The notes beneath the pieces are model-generated. The model made no database searches, was not told the origin of the DNA, and saw nothing but the letters and a program-made list of their open reading frames with translations. A stretch of DNA of 64,000 nucleotides from Hippasteria phrygiana (lineage: Eukaryota; Echinodermata; Asteroidea; Valvatida; Goniasteridae): assembly GCA_037893225.1 (NCBI GenBank), contig JAZGUH010000184.1, forward strand, positions 434,001 through 498,000. The letters run 5' to 3'. A program made the translations under genes and the position numbers. This document shows, piece after piece, positions 29,760-42,403 of this stretch. Within the stretch, counting starts at the first letter, position 1. Each line of letters begins with the position of its first letter.

Positions 29760-31100
29760 TATTCAACGCTATCTTCAGTTAAATTCCCATCCTTCTTTCT
29801 GTTTCATGGATTGCAATCTTCGAAAGTACAAACACTTGAACTTGGACTAGCCTACCAACTCCTTCTTACCGATATTGATTCTGAATTTCTCACCAGTGTA
29901 CCTGTTTTCTACTGTGAGGTTTTGCGTGCTTGGATTACAATCGAACCTGTAGTTGAAACATCCCTCACCAACCAACCATGTTATTAATCTCCCCCTAATC
30001 TACCCTTCTTTCGTCCGGATTTTACCCGGGCACTCGGTCCTTTCTGGTCGACTCCTCGCAGGTGGAATTGGGCTCGTCAATCAAGGACCTCATCAACCTG
30101 CACCTGGTTGCAAGCTGAGGAACTTCATCTTCCAACCTCAAGTCTCCATTATCCTTCTCTTCGTCTTCTCCAGAAGAACCCCCTCGCCTGCACCACGCCA
30201 TTTCCACATTCTTTCCATCACTATTCCATCAGACCGTCCTTCTTCAGGTCCCATCTCACATCCGCAGTATCGCCTGTCGCCCTGAATCACCCGGCCAAGT
30301 CTTCCTGGACTGTAATACGGACGCCCTCACCGCACCCTCGAAGTCTGTCCATAGCAAATGTAACGCAAACATCAACGACCTCTCCTTATCCTCTACTCCC
30401 TAGAACAAACTTGGTAGAAAGCAATCTACCAACTGCCACCATCCAAGAAAGAGGGAGATGTCCAGTTCAAACTCTTCCATAACATCCTGTCGTCACTTAC
30501 CGTCCTTCACCAACTGAATCCTGCTATCTCGTCATCATCTGGGTGGTGTGGTGAGAGAGGTACCACATATCATCTTTTCACTACATGTCCGCAAATTCAG
30601 CCCGTCCACACCCTTCTGTACAAGTTACTGTCACACCTTTCAGACATCCAGCTGAACTTTGAGCTTTATTAGGCCCTGATTCCTCTGGTGTCGAAGCAAA
30701 AATAAGATTCATTTTCTGGCGCTATCGCACAACTAATTTCTTTTTACCCTTATTACAACTACTTTAACTTCATAAACTCCCTCAACACATTCTCCCTCAA
30801 ATGGTCTATCAAGGATACTTTTTTCATCATGCAAAATGATATCATGGTTCATTTACTCCCTTAATTTCCCCCTCCCTCCCCGGGTCGCTCTTGCGTGGGT
30901 AGTCTGTCTGCTTGTCCTGCGTGTTTCCTTTAGCTGGTTGCTTTCTTATACTTGCTTGCTTTTTTGTATATTTTGTTTATTGGTTTCTTCACCGTTATTT
31001 ATCTATTTTATTTGGCTTGCTGTGCTGTTGCAAACCACCAGAAAACCAGAAACCCTGTGTGGGTCTTATTTTGCGTACATGTATACGGGTGAGGAAAGGC
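29760..31100 (+). pseudogene. Degenerate LINE 3' fragment (reverse transcriptase C-terminus)
   Basis: Translated pieces in shifting frames end with a WCGERGTTYHLFTTCP-like segment near 30,545-30,595, resembling the Cys-rich zinc-knuckle-like block at the C-terminus of many LINE reverse transcriptases. No intact catalytic motif is seen. The mirrored copy occupies about 33,660-34,980 on the other strand, so it was part of the DNA that was duplicated. Confidence 0.45.
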
Positions 31101-31127
31101 GGGTAAATAAATTCCACACCCCCTCAA

Positions 31128-32001
31128 CAGTGTTGTAGTAGAGAGACCCCGAAGTCCGAGACCGAGACCAAGACCGAGACCTGATGGTCCGAGACCGAGA
31201 CCGAGACCGAGAAGACCGAGACCGAGACCGAGACCTAATGGCCCGAGACCTCGAGACCTTGTATGTCATTTACATAATAAAAGAATGCAAAAAGATCACA
31301 AATTTCCATATGCATTAGCCTATGTGCAAAGGAGTATACATGTACATGTACAAGTAAACCGTATTTATTGACATCAAGAATAAGGCTGCGGTTACACGGT
31401 TAACTGACCATTTATCCGGTTACATGTTTACATTACATGTATATCGACATCTTGACTCGAAAAAACAATGTCCAGCTGTACTAGAAACGACCGCGATGGC
31501 TTTAAGCGGTATAGAGTACACGCCGCTGATCGTAATACCACACGTACACGTAGTTCGTGTATTTGAGCAATATCGTTCCCAACTTCCCATACATGAAGCT
31601 AATGCGCTACATGTACGTTTGGGCACGCGTACACAGCAAAGAAACAAGGTTGTCATCATGTCATGTACTGCACGTTTATAAATCTTTAGTCGAGTAGAGC
31701 GTACTGTAATCGATTCTGTAAACAAGAAGTTGTCATATACTGCACAATTATACATCTCGAGTCGAGTCGAGTCGAGCGTGCTGTAATCGATTCTGCACAT
31801 GTGCTGTTTGTATACAATATTGGTGGTCTCGATACCGAGACCAGCAAAATACCGAGACCACGGGGTACCGAGACCGAGACCGAGACCGAGACCACAGGGT
31901 ACCGAGACCGAGACCGAGACCAGGAAAAACTGGTCTCGAGACCGAGACCGGTCTCGAGACCGGTCTCGAGACCGAGACCGGTCTCGAGACCTACAACACT
32001 G
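31128..32001. mobile_element. hAT-like non-autonomous element with CCCCTCAA 8-bp duplication
   Basis: The ends are CAGTGTTGTAG and CTACAACACTG, perfect 11-bp inverted repeats starting CAGTG as in many hAT elements. CCCCTCAA flanks both sides (31,120-31,127 and 32,002-32,009). Inside are GAGACC-rich hexamer tracts near both ends (about 31,143-31,258 and 31,830-31,990). No transposase is visible. It inserted exactly at the inner edge of the left 3-kb arm. Confidence 0.85.
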
Positions 32002-32009
32002 CCCCTCAA

Positions 32010-33653
32010 CAAAATTGCTGAATCTGTCCATGTATTGCTTGGAGCAGGTCTAACAATCCTAACCCAATGTTCGGCCAGGAACATTGGTGGTAAAGCCAAA
32101 TATGGAACAAAAAAATGATTTAATATTACCAGAAAGCCAGCTTGAGATAAATTAATTCAGGACAAAAATAATCAATTAAAAATGTTTAGCGTGCCCGTCG
32201 GCTTTCTTCTTACTAACCACATATTTTTTTTCTTTCCCAAAACGCCATCAAATGCAAAGGGGAGGAAACATGCTTTTTGTATTAATTTAGAATAATGAAT
32301 TTGAAACGAACTGAACTTACACGTCAAGGAACGGCGCTTGTGTTACCTTTTGCTTTTAACACACAATCAAGAAAAATGTGTTGTAGTATAGAGAGAACAT
32401 ATTATAGAAGTGGATTTAACACTCTGCATTTAGATTGTAATGCAGCTGATATTTAAGCTAAGCCCTGCGGCAATGCATAACTGAACAGTCACTATAAGAA
32501 TCTGATTTGCATTTCCGTAAAAACCTTTACTCTGGAAATATCCATGGAGGTAGTACAAAAATTGATTGAGGTGTGAAGGCCAGCTTCCATTTTACATCAT
32601 GCATGACTACTCGGTGTCAGATGGCTTTTCTCACACACAGAAGCTAAAAAGGGGGACAAAGAAGAGTACAATACAGTTTTGAAATGTGAAAAGTCAGTCC
32701 TGGTTATTAATTAACATGATAACGTGTCCCATCTGTTGCAGGTTTTGGACGCTTTACACAACAGCTGGAAAGTCTGATGACACATATTTTTTTAATAAAT
32801 GGAGGAATTTCCCAATGGTGTAAAGATTTTTTTCATTCCTGTTGTGTACGCTAAGAAAAAATGTCGAAACAAAAATACCAATGTTAAACCACGGGTAGCA
32901 AAGCATTTTCATTACTAGTCCACGTTAGTTGAACAAAATCCCTCAAACCATCCTACTCCCCCATTATTGACTATTATTTCAAAAAAATACTCGAAATTCA
33001 CCTGTTCTTTAAATCAGCGTAGCCTAGCGTACTCTTCTCAACACCCCCTGTTTTTCATTGTTCCTATTATATTTGTACACGTATCAGGGGCGATGTAGCC
33101 TTTCATTCAGGGAGGGGTTGTACCCGCCTATACCGATACAGTGTATGTACAGTGTATGGATCAGCGGTATACCCACTGGTAACAAGGATGTGGTTTAGCA
33201 TTGCTTATCACAACTTTGCTCAGCTAGCAGCCAAGGGGGGGGGGGGGGGGGGGGGGGGGGTTGCAGCCTCCACAACCCCCTCTAGATCCGCCCCTGCGTA
33301 TACTTATTAGTGCTTTTTGGTAGAGCACTTTCATCATTGTGAAAAGCCCTTCATGAACACCATATTACTGTTATCGTTTTTTGAGATTTGTGACTTGCAC
33401 GTGTCAACATACTTCCCGTACACTTATGAAAAAGACGATTTTTACTTGAAATTTTTAACGTATAATAAACAAACATCTAGAACAGAATCTGCTACGTTTT
33501 ACCGAAATTCAATGTAACATATCCCAAGATAGTACCCAGCCAGTGTCCCCCAAATCCTCCCCAATGAAGCAGAATTCCATTAAAAAAAATCCCCTCATAT
33601 AAGAACTTAATTGGAAGTTTGGAACTAACTTTAGCTACAAATATACAAATTAA
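32010..33653. other. Spacer of the inner inverted repeat
   Basis: AT-rich, with no gene. It contains TGTTTAGCGTGCCCG near 32,183, like the end of the MITE at 62,480, and a G25 run at about 33,236-33,260 followed by a sequence common to other poly-G sites here (ends in GGATCCGCCC-like DNA). Confidence 0.45.
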
Positions 33654-33659
33654 GTGTGG

Positions 33660-34980
33660 AATTTATTTACCCGCCTTTCCTCACCCGTATACGCAAAATA
33701 AGACCCACACAGGGTTTCTGGTTTTCTGGTGGTTTGCAATAGCACAGCAAGCCAAATAAAATAAATAGAAAACGGTGAAGAAACCAATAAACAAAATAAA
33801 CTAAAAAGCAAGCAAGTAAGAAAGCAACCAGCTAAAGGAAGCACGCAAGACAAGCAGACAGACTACACACGCATGAGCGACCTGGGGAGGGAGGGGGAAA
33901 TTAAGGAAGTAAATGAACCATGATATTATTTTGCATGATGAAAAAAGTATCGTTGATAGACCATTTGCGGAAGAATGTGTTGAGGGAGTTTATGAAGTTA
34001 TAGTAGTTGTAATAAGGGTAAAGAGAAATTAGTTGTGCGATAGCGCCAGAAGAAGATTTTTTGTTTGCTTCGACACCGGGCGTGAGGAATCAGGGCCTAA
34101 TAAAGGTCAAAGTTCAGCTGGATGTCTAATAGGTGTGATTGTAACTTGTACAGAAGAGGTAGTGAAGAGGTGATAGGTGGTACCTCTCTCACCACACCAC
34201 CCAGATGATGACCAGATAGCAGGATTCAGTTGGTGAAGGACGGTAAGTGACGACAGGATGTTATGGAAGCGTTTGAACTGGAAATTACCCTCTTTCTTGG
34301 ATGGTGGCAGTTGGTAGATTGCTTTCTACCAAGTTTGTTCTAGGGAGTAGAGGATGAGGAGAGGTCGTTGATGTTTGCGTTACATTTTCTGTGGACAGAC
34401 TTCGAGGGTGCGGGGAGGGCGTCCGTGTTTACAGTCCAGGAAGACTTGGCCGGGTGATTCAGGGCGACAGGCGATACTACGGATGTGAGATGGGTCCTGA
34501 AGAAGGACGGTCTGATGGAATAGTGATGGAAAGAATGTGGAAATGGCTTGTTGCAGGCGAGGGAGTTCTTCTGGAGAAGACGAAGAGAAGGATGATGGAG
34601 ACTTGAGGTTGGAAGATGAAGTTCCTCAGCTTGCAACCAGGTGCAGGTTGATGAGGTCCTTGATTGACGAGCCCAATTTCACCTGCGAGGAGTCGACCAG
34701 AAAGGACCGAGTGCCCGGGTAAAATCCGGACGAAAGAAGGGTAGATTAGGGGGAGATTAATAACATGGTTGGTTGGTGGGGGTGTTTCAACTACAGGTTT
34801 GAGTGTCATCCGAGCACGCAAAACCTTACAGTAGAAAACAGGTAAACTGGTGAGAAATTCAGAATCGATATCGGTAAGAAGGAGTTGGTAGGCTAGTCCA
34901 AGTTCAAGTGTTTGTACTTTCGAAGATTGCAATCCATGAAACAGAAAGAAGGATGGGAATTTAACTAAAGATAGCGTTGA
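33660..34980 (-). pseudogene. Mirrored copy of the degenerate LINE fragment
   Basis: The reverse-orientation counterpart of 29,760-31,100 in the right arm, with different small indels breaking its frames. No function is expected. Confidence 0.45.
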
Positions 34981-35119
34981 ATACGCTCAGGGGCATCAAT
35001 CCTAGGGCCATATATGTACTGTAGCGGAAAGTTAGCGGCATCTACAGGGCTATAGTGCGTCGCGTATAGCGCCGCTTTCATATGAATATTCGACTCCTTT
35101 TCCCTATTATTGGTTAGAC

Positions 35120-35147
35120 CATGGAGGAAGGAAGTTCCTTCCTCCAT
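35120..35147. mobile_element. 28-bp palindromic insert, present in one arm only
   Basis: A near-perfect palindrome CATGGAGGAAGGAAG... ending CTTCCTCCAT is flanked by GGTTAGAC at 35,112-35,119 and 35,148-35,155. The mirrored left arm (about 29,543-29,566) has a single copy of the target, GTCTAACTAATAATAGGG on that strand, and no insert. This looks like a clean insertion with an 8-bp duplication. Confidence 0.65.
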
Positions 35148-35570
35148 GGTTAGACCCTCTCACATGACCGGCCACTCTCCCAATTATCGATACCGTATTT
35201 CATAGTGACAATATTTCACGCTACACCGGCCGGCGATGCAAGCGTGCCAGCGAGGTGTGGCTGGTATCGCTGTGTGCATGTTTAAATAGCTATACATGCC
35301 GCGTGTTCAGTTCTATGCTATGCTATGCGCTGGAGGACTGTGTATATACCAGGTTGAGCAGTCTCGCCTTACACTTGCGGGTGCATGAGTTGTGTTGGAC
35401 CTTGTGTAAATGTAATTATCCTGATAAATCTGCCCCCCCCCCCCCCACCCCCGACAGTTTGATCAGGTAGCGATCCGGTCTTCTGTCACCATCTAGGCTT
35501 TTCTGTCCCCCTGCCCAACGGTGTTCATCTGGTAATTTTATGGAACGCCAAACGGGCATTTAATGTGATC

Positions 35571-35599
35571 ATGGAGGTAGGAAAACTGTCACCTCCATG
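35571..35599. mobile_element. Mirrored copy of the 29-bp palindromic insert
   Basis: It is identical, in reverse orientation, to the insert at 29,082-29,110, including the flanking direct repeats. Confidence 0.6.
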
Positions 35600-36551
35600 A
35601 TGTGATCATCAAATCGGTGAAGCACTTTTACGATCGGTGATGGACTTTCGCGAGTGGTGATGGACTTTTGCGATCGGTGGTGAACTTTTGTGATCTTGTT
35701 AGATGCCAAGTTAAACTTTTTTTATGGGCGTTAATGTATCAACAATATTTACTTTTATTAAATATTTTGTACTAAGCAAGGCCTAAAAATTCTACTCCAA
35801 GAAATTCGTGTCAGGGAAAACAATTCTCTGTGGTTATTTTTTCCATGTAATGTGGTTGCTAAGGTATCAACAAATTCTAAGTTTCGACACCTGGTAATCC
35901 ATGTGTCACATTTTCTGGACAATCGATGTTTCCACGAAGCAATGTAATGCAATACCAGTATCATAAACAATCACGTGGCGATGTTTTACATACAATGGAT
36001 TTCTTTTCGCTAGATTTGTTTGTCTCGATAAAAATGAGAAATTCTAAAACCCGACTAAACAGAATTGTTTTAGTGTTTTTGGATTGCTCGTGATGCGATG
36101 TACCAGACCTCAACAAACCCGACTAATTCACTGAAATCGTAGTAACGTACTCAATATATTTTGAGAGCAGTTTCTGACAAAATGAGGCTAAAAACATAAG
36201 GTGTGAGTTTGATTTAATGAAGCAAATTTTTTAATATTACAGATCACAAATTCAGACATTAGCGTTATTTTAAGTGTTTAATGTCGACATTTACACAAAC
36301 TTTTAAACAGTGCCGACAAATATATGTTGGTTTTGGAGACAATATTCTGACGATGTCGGAGAGATAAAAACATATCTAGCGAAAATTTGTTCACAAATTC
36401 GGTGACTTGATGGCCCCATTGTTATCTACAAGTTTGAATTTCGAGGAAACCTCTGAAATTATGTTTTTGTCAAAAACAAAATAGGTGACTAAATGTAAAC
36501 AAACGAAATTTCAGAAAAGATAGCTGTTAACTTATTAATGAACAAAGAAAC

Positions 36552-36602
36552 TGGCAGGAGCGGGATTTGAACCTGCGACCTTTGGGTGACCGTACCAACC
36601 GA
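36552..36602 (-). pseudogene. 5'-truncated tRNA-like sequence
   Basis: It corresponds to 28,004-28,076 in the mirrored arm but lacks the acceptor and D-arm part, because GGTTGGTACGG joins directly to the upstream flank. The B-box is preserved as GGTTCAAATCC on the minus strand. Confidence 0.5.
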
Positions 36603-36624
36603 GCCCTGCATTGGAGCCGGTAAG

Positions 36625-37295
36625 ACGAAGTTTTGTGTGCCTGAATAGTGTGGGTTTTTTATCGGAGGGAGTCCAGTTAAAGTGGTTACACTGGGCATTT
36701 TATTAGTTTAAGGATTTTACTTTCCACAAACTGTAGTCTGTCTAGTCTATTGTGTACTAAGTAAGGCCTAGTTTCCGGTCGGCTGCTACCATAATTTTCT
36801 ATGTTTGTTTTCTTTATACGGAACTGTTCGGGAAATATTACATCAGGTGCATGTTTAAGAGTTTGGGCTGGCTAACACCTCAAGTGTAAGAGGTTTTCAA
36901 TCAATAATTCGCACTAACACAAACCCGCAGTTCAAATGCCTGAGGTGTTAGGAAGTTGACAGTTTTTATCACATGGAGTACTTGATGTATACACGAGGTA
37001 ACTGTTGGTTTAACTTCAGGTGTGTGCATTACCCAACGTTGACACCTCACGTGCATGAACTTAGTCGATTCACGTGCATGAGGTGGAGTCACTTTTTACA
37101 GTGTATGGCCATGTCTGCATTTGTTATGCCTATGTCTACCACGTGTAGACAGTAACTTCCTAATTGGTCACTCTTCATCCCAATGTGAAATATCTGCCTG
37201 GTTTCATAATTTTGACCAATGAGATTGTTCCACCGAAATGGGCAGAGCGCGTGGTCAAAGAATAATATTCCCCGATCGCCGGCATCTCCTCAGAA
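36625..37295. other. Non-coding stretch
   Basis: No gene or named repeat recognised. A short inverted motif (CACGTGCATGA-like) recurs near 37,048-37,085. Confidence 0.3.
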
Positions 37296-37437
37296 TCGAT
37301 TCGGACCTCTGGTGAGAAGGCTGTTCAGATTGAGTGCCCGTTTACACTTAGTATCATTAGAAACTTTTGTACTTTCCCTAAAGTCATTTCTAATGATAGC
37401 CCTTTTCACCCTTAGCATTGTGCTCTGCTGATACAGG
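37296..37437 (+). repeat. 142-bp direct repeat, copy 1
   Basis: It matches 38,500-38,642 in direct orientation (shared GATTCGGACCT and CTGTTCAGATTGAGTGCCCG). The intervening 1.06 kb contains the right-hand copies of the inverted-repeat units. Confidence 0.85.
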
Positions 37438-37589
37438 TAAGCCTACTTTCATTGTATAAAAGATAGTTTGTATTTCCTTTTACCATTTGACTTATGTGCA
37501 GGATACTTTGTATTTTGAATTATGTTGACTTGGTTCGAGACAATCTCAAGATGGGTGGAACTGGAACAACCCCAATATGAGTATATTGA

Positions 37590-38057
37590 GTCGGCATTCG
37601 CTTGCCTGCAGCTATTACCCTTTTTGCCTTGTATCCTGTATTTACTTGTATATAATTGGTCTACTTTAGATCGATGTCACTTTTGCTGTTATTATTGACC
37701 GAAATGATCACGTTCAGTTTTGTATTTCATTGATTACGTTGATTGCCCGATAGTATTGGAAGATCCATTTGTGATTGCCGATTGCCATTATGTTATGACT
37801 GCAGTATTCACTGAATCGGTCACTATACTCCCAGTCCGTGTACACAATTATATTTTCCCTTTGGTTGATTTCCGATTACTTTGAATATTCTTGTTGCATA
37901 ATCTTTTATATTGTACCCCGTGGCATACAAATTCGATCATTCGTATGACATGACCAATATTTTGTACATGCACGTTTTTCAGAAATTAACTGGCCTTGTT
38001 CACGAGATTTCCAATATTTTGATTGTCTTCCAAATTGTGTGTGTATAGGCCTACACA
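37590..38057 (-). repeat. Third inverted-repeat unit, right copy, with empty insertion site
   Basis: It matches 23,025-23,351 plus 26,505-26,615 in reverse orientation. The sequence GCTGTTATTATTGACCG (37,685-37,701) is the uninterrupted target of the 3.15-kb element. Confidence 0.85.
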
Positions 38058-38951
38058 TTACCCTCCTTATCTGTTATGTCCCGTGACATCCCACTGACTG
38101 TTATTTGTGTACAGTGAGTGTGTACAAACCACAGGGAACTTGCCCCATGATGACCTTGAGTAAGGTTACCGTAATGTGCTGTTAGGCCAGCACAATTGGT
38201 TTTTCCGCTAAGTCAATTATTCCCTGATGTTCTTTTTTCATTTTATGGTATTCACCACTGTGCGGAGTACTGTGGTTACCATGTTCTGGGTGAACTTTTA
38301 ATCATTGTATAGTTATACTGGAAGTATCATTTCATTGAAAATGTGTTCTAAGCGAACATCCCAAAAGATACATGTATGCAGTTTGACCTCTTTTCTATTT
38401 TGTAAGCATTCTTTTAAGTGTTTCATATTTTAGTTAGAGATATATTTTTTTGTTTTAGTTCTGTATAAAAAATATGTTGATCCTCGATAAATGAGAAGCG
38501 ATTCGGACCTACCTCTGGTGAGAAGGCTGTTCAGATTGAGTGCCCGTTTACACTTAGTATCATTAGAAACTTTTATACTTTCCCTAAAGTCATTTCTAAT
38601 GATAGCCCTTCTCACCCTCACCATTGTGCTCTGCTGATACAGAGAATACTATCCCTAGGTCAAGCTTTGGGGAGCCGACCCGGTTCGCCTCCCCACACAC
38701 CTGTCCCATTTCGCCTGTTCGTGAAGTCATCGGAACTCGGTTTGTGTGCCAGAACCCCGATCTTCGGACTCGGAGCCACCCCCGTGTCAAGCCTCAGTCA
38801 AGTCCATCAAGCCGCACCCAAGTTCTGATGCAAGAGCTAAGACCCATAACCTGTATTTATGATGTATTTGCCATTTTATTTTGATTTTAATTATCGTGTA
38901 CCATGTCAGTGCTAATCCTAACTGAATGACCCCCTTGTGCATTTCATAATT
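38058..38951 (-). repeat. Second inverted repeat, right arm
   Basis: The reverse complement of 16,249-17,229, including the second copy of the 142-bp direct repeat (38,500-38,642). Confidence 0.85.
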
Positions 38952-40716
38952 CCTGTGCCTACATGTATTTCGATTCATGGTACTCCTTTATTTTACATTT
39001 TCCGATTGAGTTAATTTCTCGTGACTGTAGCCAAATTTTAATTCTTGTTTAGCGATTCAAAACATTCATTCAATTAAGATAATCCACTGATTTGCTTTGA
39101 ACTGCACTGAACTGAACCGAACCATTTGATTGATTTCTTATCCTCAAGTCTATTGTTGTATGCACTGTATATTGTTTTGTGATGAACTTGGGGTGATGAT
39201 TATTGAATTACAACACTTTATCCCGAGAAAGAGGATCAACGTAATAATTTGCTGTCCGTGTGGATGTATTTCTGAGCAAAGTTCCTTTAACTACGAACCT
39301 AGCAGGAATCCATTAAACGTTGGAACAACCTGTGACACAGTAGAACCCTGATAATAAGAGAACTGTTAATACAACATCTTACTTATAACAAGGACAAAAT
39401 AGTACTCTATTTGCACCACTGCTTTGTTCGGGCTCCAGAGTCTACTAGGTTTAAGGACTGGGGAGAGATTCGAGCATAGAAACCAGAGTCCGAACAACAA
39501 ACCGTCGGGGTGGGTGGGTGGGAAAACAAAACGAAATGGCGACTGGCACCTGAGCTGGTCCGAATCCCCTATATGCAGGTACGGACTAGATAATTATACG
39601 CTCAACCGTATCGTTTATCCTAGCCTCGACCAGACTAAACTGTGATAGTGTCTCTTCTGCCCTCTACGTCGCAACGGTGCAAATAGTACTCTATTTGCAC
39701 CACTGCTTTGTTTGGGCTCCAGAGTCTACTAGGTTTAAGGACTGGGGAGAGATTCTTCGCTCGGAACTAAGACAGCGTAACCACTCCCTTTTCCTGCTAT
39801 TCGACGCCCAAAAACCACCCGCGCCTCACCCGCGCCTCACCCGCGCCTCACCCGCGCCTCACCCGCGCCTCACCCGCGCCTCACCCGCGCCTCACCCGCG
39901 CCTCACCCGCGCCTCACCCGCGCCTCACCCGCGCCTCACCCGCGCCTCACCCGCGCCTCACCCGCGCCTCACCCGCGCCTCACCCGCGCCTCACCCGCGC
40001 CTCACCCGCGCCTCACCCGGCAACGCGGTCTATTTACTTCACCATCAAGACCGTCGGCTCATTGCGAACGCTCTCTTTTAAGAAGTGGCACTAAAACCAA
40101 TATGCAGCATGTGCGCAGGAAGATTCAAAATCGTCTTCTAAAAGCCGCTTTTTCTTGCTGCAAAACGCGGCGATAAAATCGACAAATGCTGTACAGAATT
40201 TCAGCTCGATCGAGAGGATGTTTTTCAAACAAGTTAAAGGGAGAGACACGAGGCGTCTGCAAACTGCTGCGGTATCACGAGCAAATAATGAGCACGATAC
40301 AATACGGATGGCGAGAGGGTAGGAACTGGCGATTTTGATGAGGAAAAATACAACCACACTTGCCAAGCGAGTGAAACAAACTATCGGGGATCATCTGAAC
40401 CCGATTCTGGTACCTCGACCTGTGCTGCCCCACTCTGATCGCAAAATAAAGCAACTTCCATGCTATACCAGAGGTTCCAAATCCAGAGCCTCACCGGCGG
40501 GCATGATTTTAATGATTGAGATCGATTTCAATTAGGCCTACTTGAATTTGTTGCCCTGTTGCGAATTGTTTCAATCCCTATTCGCAAGAGGCTAACACTG
40601 TTATGTGTTTTACTGATCTCGTGAGATTTTGGTGACGCGCACCGACCTATAACATGCATTATTCACCTTGCCTGCGCGCCCAGGCCAGAGGTACCGAGAC
40701 CAACGCGGCATTACTA
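38952..40716. repeat. Repeat-rich non-coding region with 75-bp direct repeats
   Basis: Two 75-bp direct repeats lie at 39,397-39,471 and 39,681-39,755. A segment at about 39,626-39,675 reappears at about 49,850-49,900. No gene is visible. The 11-bp minisatellite within is listed separately. Confidence 0.75.
39817..40019. repeat. 11-bp minisatellite CCCGCGCCTCA, about 18 copies
   Basis: A nearly perfect tandem array. Since 11 is not a multiple of three, the open frame through it cycles all phases, and it is not evidence for a protein. Confidence 0.97.
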
Positions 40717-42063
40717 GTCTTGGTTCAAGACGACAGTGATCGATAATGGATCGTGTAGCGTCGCCATTCGTTCCATGCAGTGCGTCCTCTGGCGGTACGA
40801 TTAGAATAACTCATGGGCTCGCACCATCGTCTTGGGAATCCTGCAAAATGTGGGCGCGGCTGTAATATGCAAATAAGTTTGTTTGTGTTAATATTCATAA
40901 CCTTCGAACAACATGGCGCGTCAATCAGTCGGCGACCCCATGACATCATACGCCGCGGCGACAGGTTTGTGGGAAGAAACCGAAGATCGTATGTATACGC
41001 GTAGCCGAATAGTTTTATACTAAGATCTTTGGAAGGAACATAAACATGCAAAACATATTTCTCTGTTAAATAAACGTGACACTGATGGTTTTATTGGGGA
41101 TATTGTTGGGGATTATACTTCTGCATCACATGTGTGATTCATGTCACAAGTAATACTCAAAGGCACTGTCGAGAATCACAGACGAATTTTTCAAAGTGAA
41201 ATTCGTACTCTGAAATTAAGTTCAATATATGGTTTTTGATGGTTTTAAATATCCCTATTTCCATTCATATTTGCCCCAACCACTCTTTCCTGATCCTACG
41301 TATTTGCCCCAACCTCTCTAACTGGATGTAAGATTCGCCATGAGTAGCCTAGCTCGTACCCCGATTGTACTGAGACATAAGGCTCCCGGACTGCAAGAAT
41401 TCCCGTCCTCGATCGGCTGCTAAAAAGGGCCTCGGGGGCTTGCTAAAAACAAACGAATTAATACTGGCCCTGGGCGTCCTTCTTCAGCACCTCGTCGGTC
41501 AGGCTTTATCCAAAGCCAACTTGAGAGGTTTTGTCATGTATGATACTTCTAGACTGCGACGAGTGATTTGGAAATTGGAGGCGAAGTTGTTATTGAAATA
41601 AAAACAGAGAGGCACAGGTTCAAAAATTTAGTGTTTACCGAACCCAGTCGGTAAACACACCATGACAAACACAAACTCTTCCTGCATAGATGAACACACA
41701 AAACGGTCGTTCCCAGTCCACACAGTTGTTGTGCGATAATCGCATATCGCGCGCTCAGTGACGTGACAGTATAGCTCGCCGGGCCATGCATGTTTACATT
41801 TTAGCCCTAGATCCCGACCCGTTAATATATTCAGGTCATCACATAATTCATATGCATGTTCGTTTTGGAATCGCTGATTAGCTCCCTAGGAAAGCCTAGG
41901 GAGAAATAAAGAAAAAGTTAAACAGCTGATGCAGGATTCCCAAGACAATAGTGCGAGCCCATATGAGTTGGTCTAATCGTACCGTCAGAGGGCGCACTGC
42001 ACGGAACGAATAAACGCGACGCTACACGATCCATTATCGATCACTGTCGTCTTGAACCAAGAC
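40717..42063. mobile_element. 1.35-kb MITE-like element with about 150-bp inverted ends and TA duplication
   Basis: The ends start GTCTTGGTTCAAGACGACAG and are matched in reverse at the right end for about 150 bases. TA flanks both sides (40,715-40,716 and 42,064-42,065). No transposase frame is visible inside. It fits a non-autonomous Tc1/mariner-type element. Confidence 0.82.
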
Positions 42064-42110
42064 TACATAGATACCAGCGTACGTAATTCCTATTCGTGTC
42101 GGCAATTTCG

Positions 42111-42308
42111 TTAAAACCCTCCTACTATTGAAAAGGTCAAAATCAGTCAAAATTTCCTTCCACCTCCCCTGCCATACTTTTACACAGACATGATCAGATT
42201 ACATGTGGTTTTGTACTATGGCAGGAGGGTAAAAAACAATCACCTTGACTGATTTTGACCCATACAACAACATGGCTCAGAATGTATGTTTGCATAGGAG
42301 GGTTTTAA
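42111..42308. mobile_element. Short foldback element
   Basis: The ends TTAAAACCCTCCTA and TAGGAGGGTTTTAA are exact inverted repeats. An inner pair, GGTCAAAATCAGTCAA and its complement, extends the stem. TTAA at both ends may be the target site. Confidence 0.65.
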
Positions 42309-42403
42309 TACACTCGGTAGCACGCCGTTCGTGGGTGACGAATGGCCCTCGGGCTGCGCCCTCGGGCCATTCTCACCCACGAACGGCGCGCTCCTCGTGT
42401 ATT
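42307..42403. mobile_element. 97-bp GC-rich hairpin element
   Basis: Arms of about 40 bases (AATACAC, then CGCCGTTCGTGGGTGA, then GAATGGCCC) mirror each other around a GGGCTGCGCCC centre. It is a typical foldback MITE shape, abutting the previous element. Confidence 0.7.

Larger units (their letters stand above)
27972..31119 (+). repeat. Inner 3-kb inverted repeat, left arm
   Basis: It matches 33,654-36,624 in reverse orientation over its whole length, from CTTACCGGCTCC to GGGTAAATAAATTCCACAC. Differences are small indels, a CCAAA microsatellite only in this arm and homopolymer lengths. The arms are separated by about 2.5 kb, of which 874 bases are a later hAT-like insertion. Confidence 0.92.
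33654..36624 (-). repeat. Inner 3-kb inverted repeat, right arm
   Basis: The reverse complement of 27,972-31,119. It carries one later palindromic insert (35,120-35,147), a tRNA-like sequence that has lost its 5' half, and a shorter homopolymer at 35,435-35,450. Confidence 0.92.

Noticed and set aside
39677..40081. Frame with repeated PAPHPRLTRAS
   Set aside because: It is produced by an 11-bp tandem repeat cycling through three phases, with no codon or domain support.
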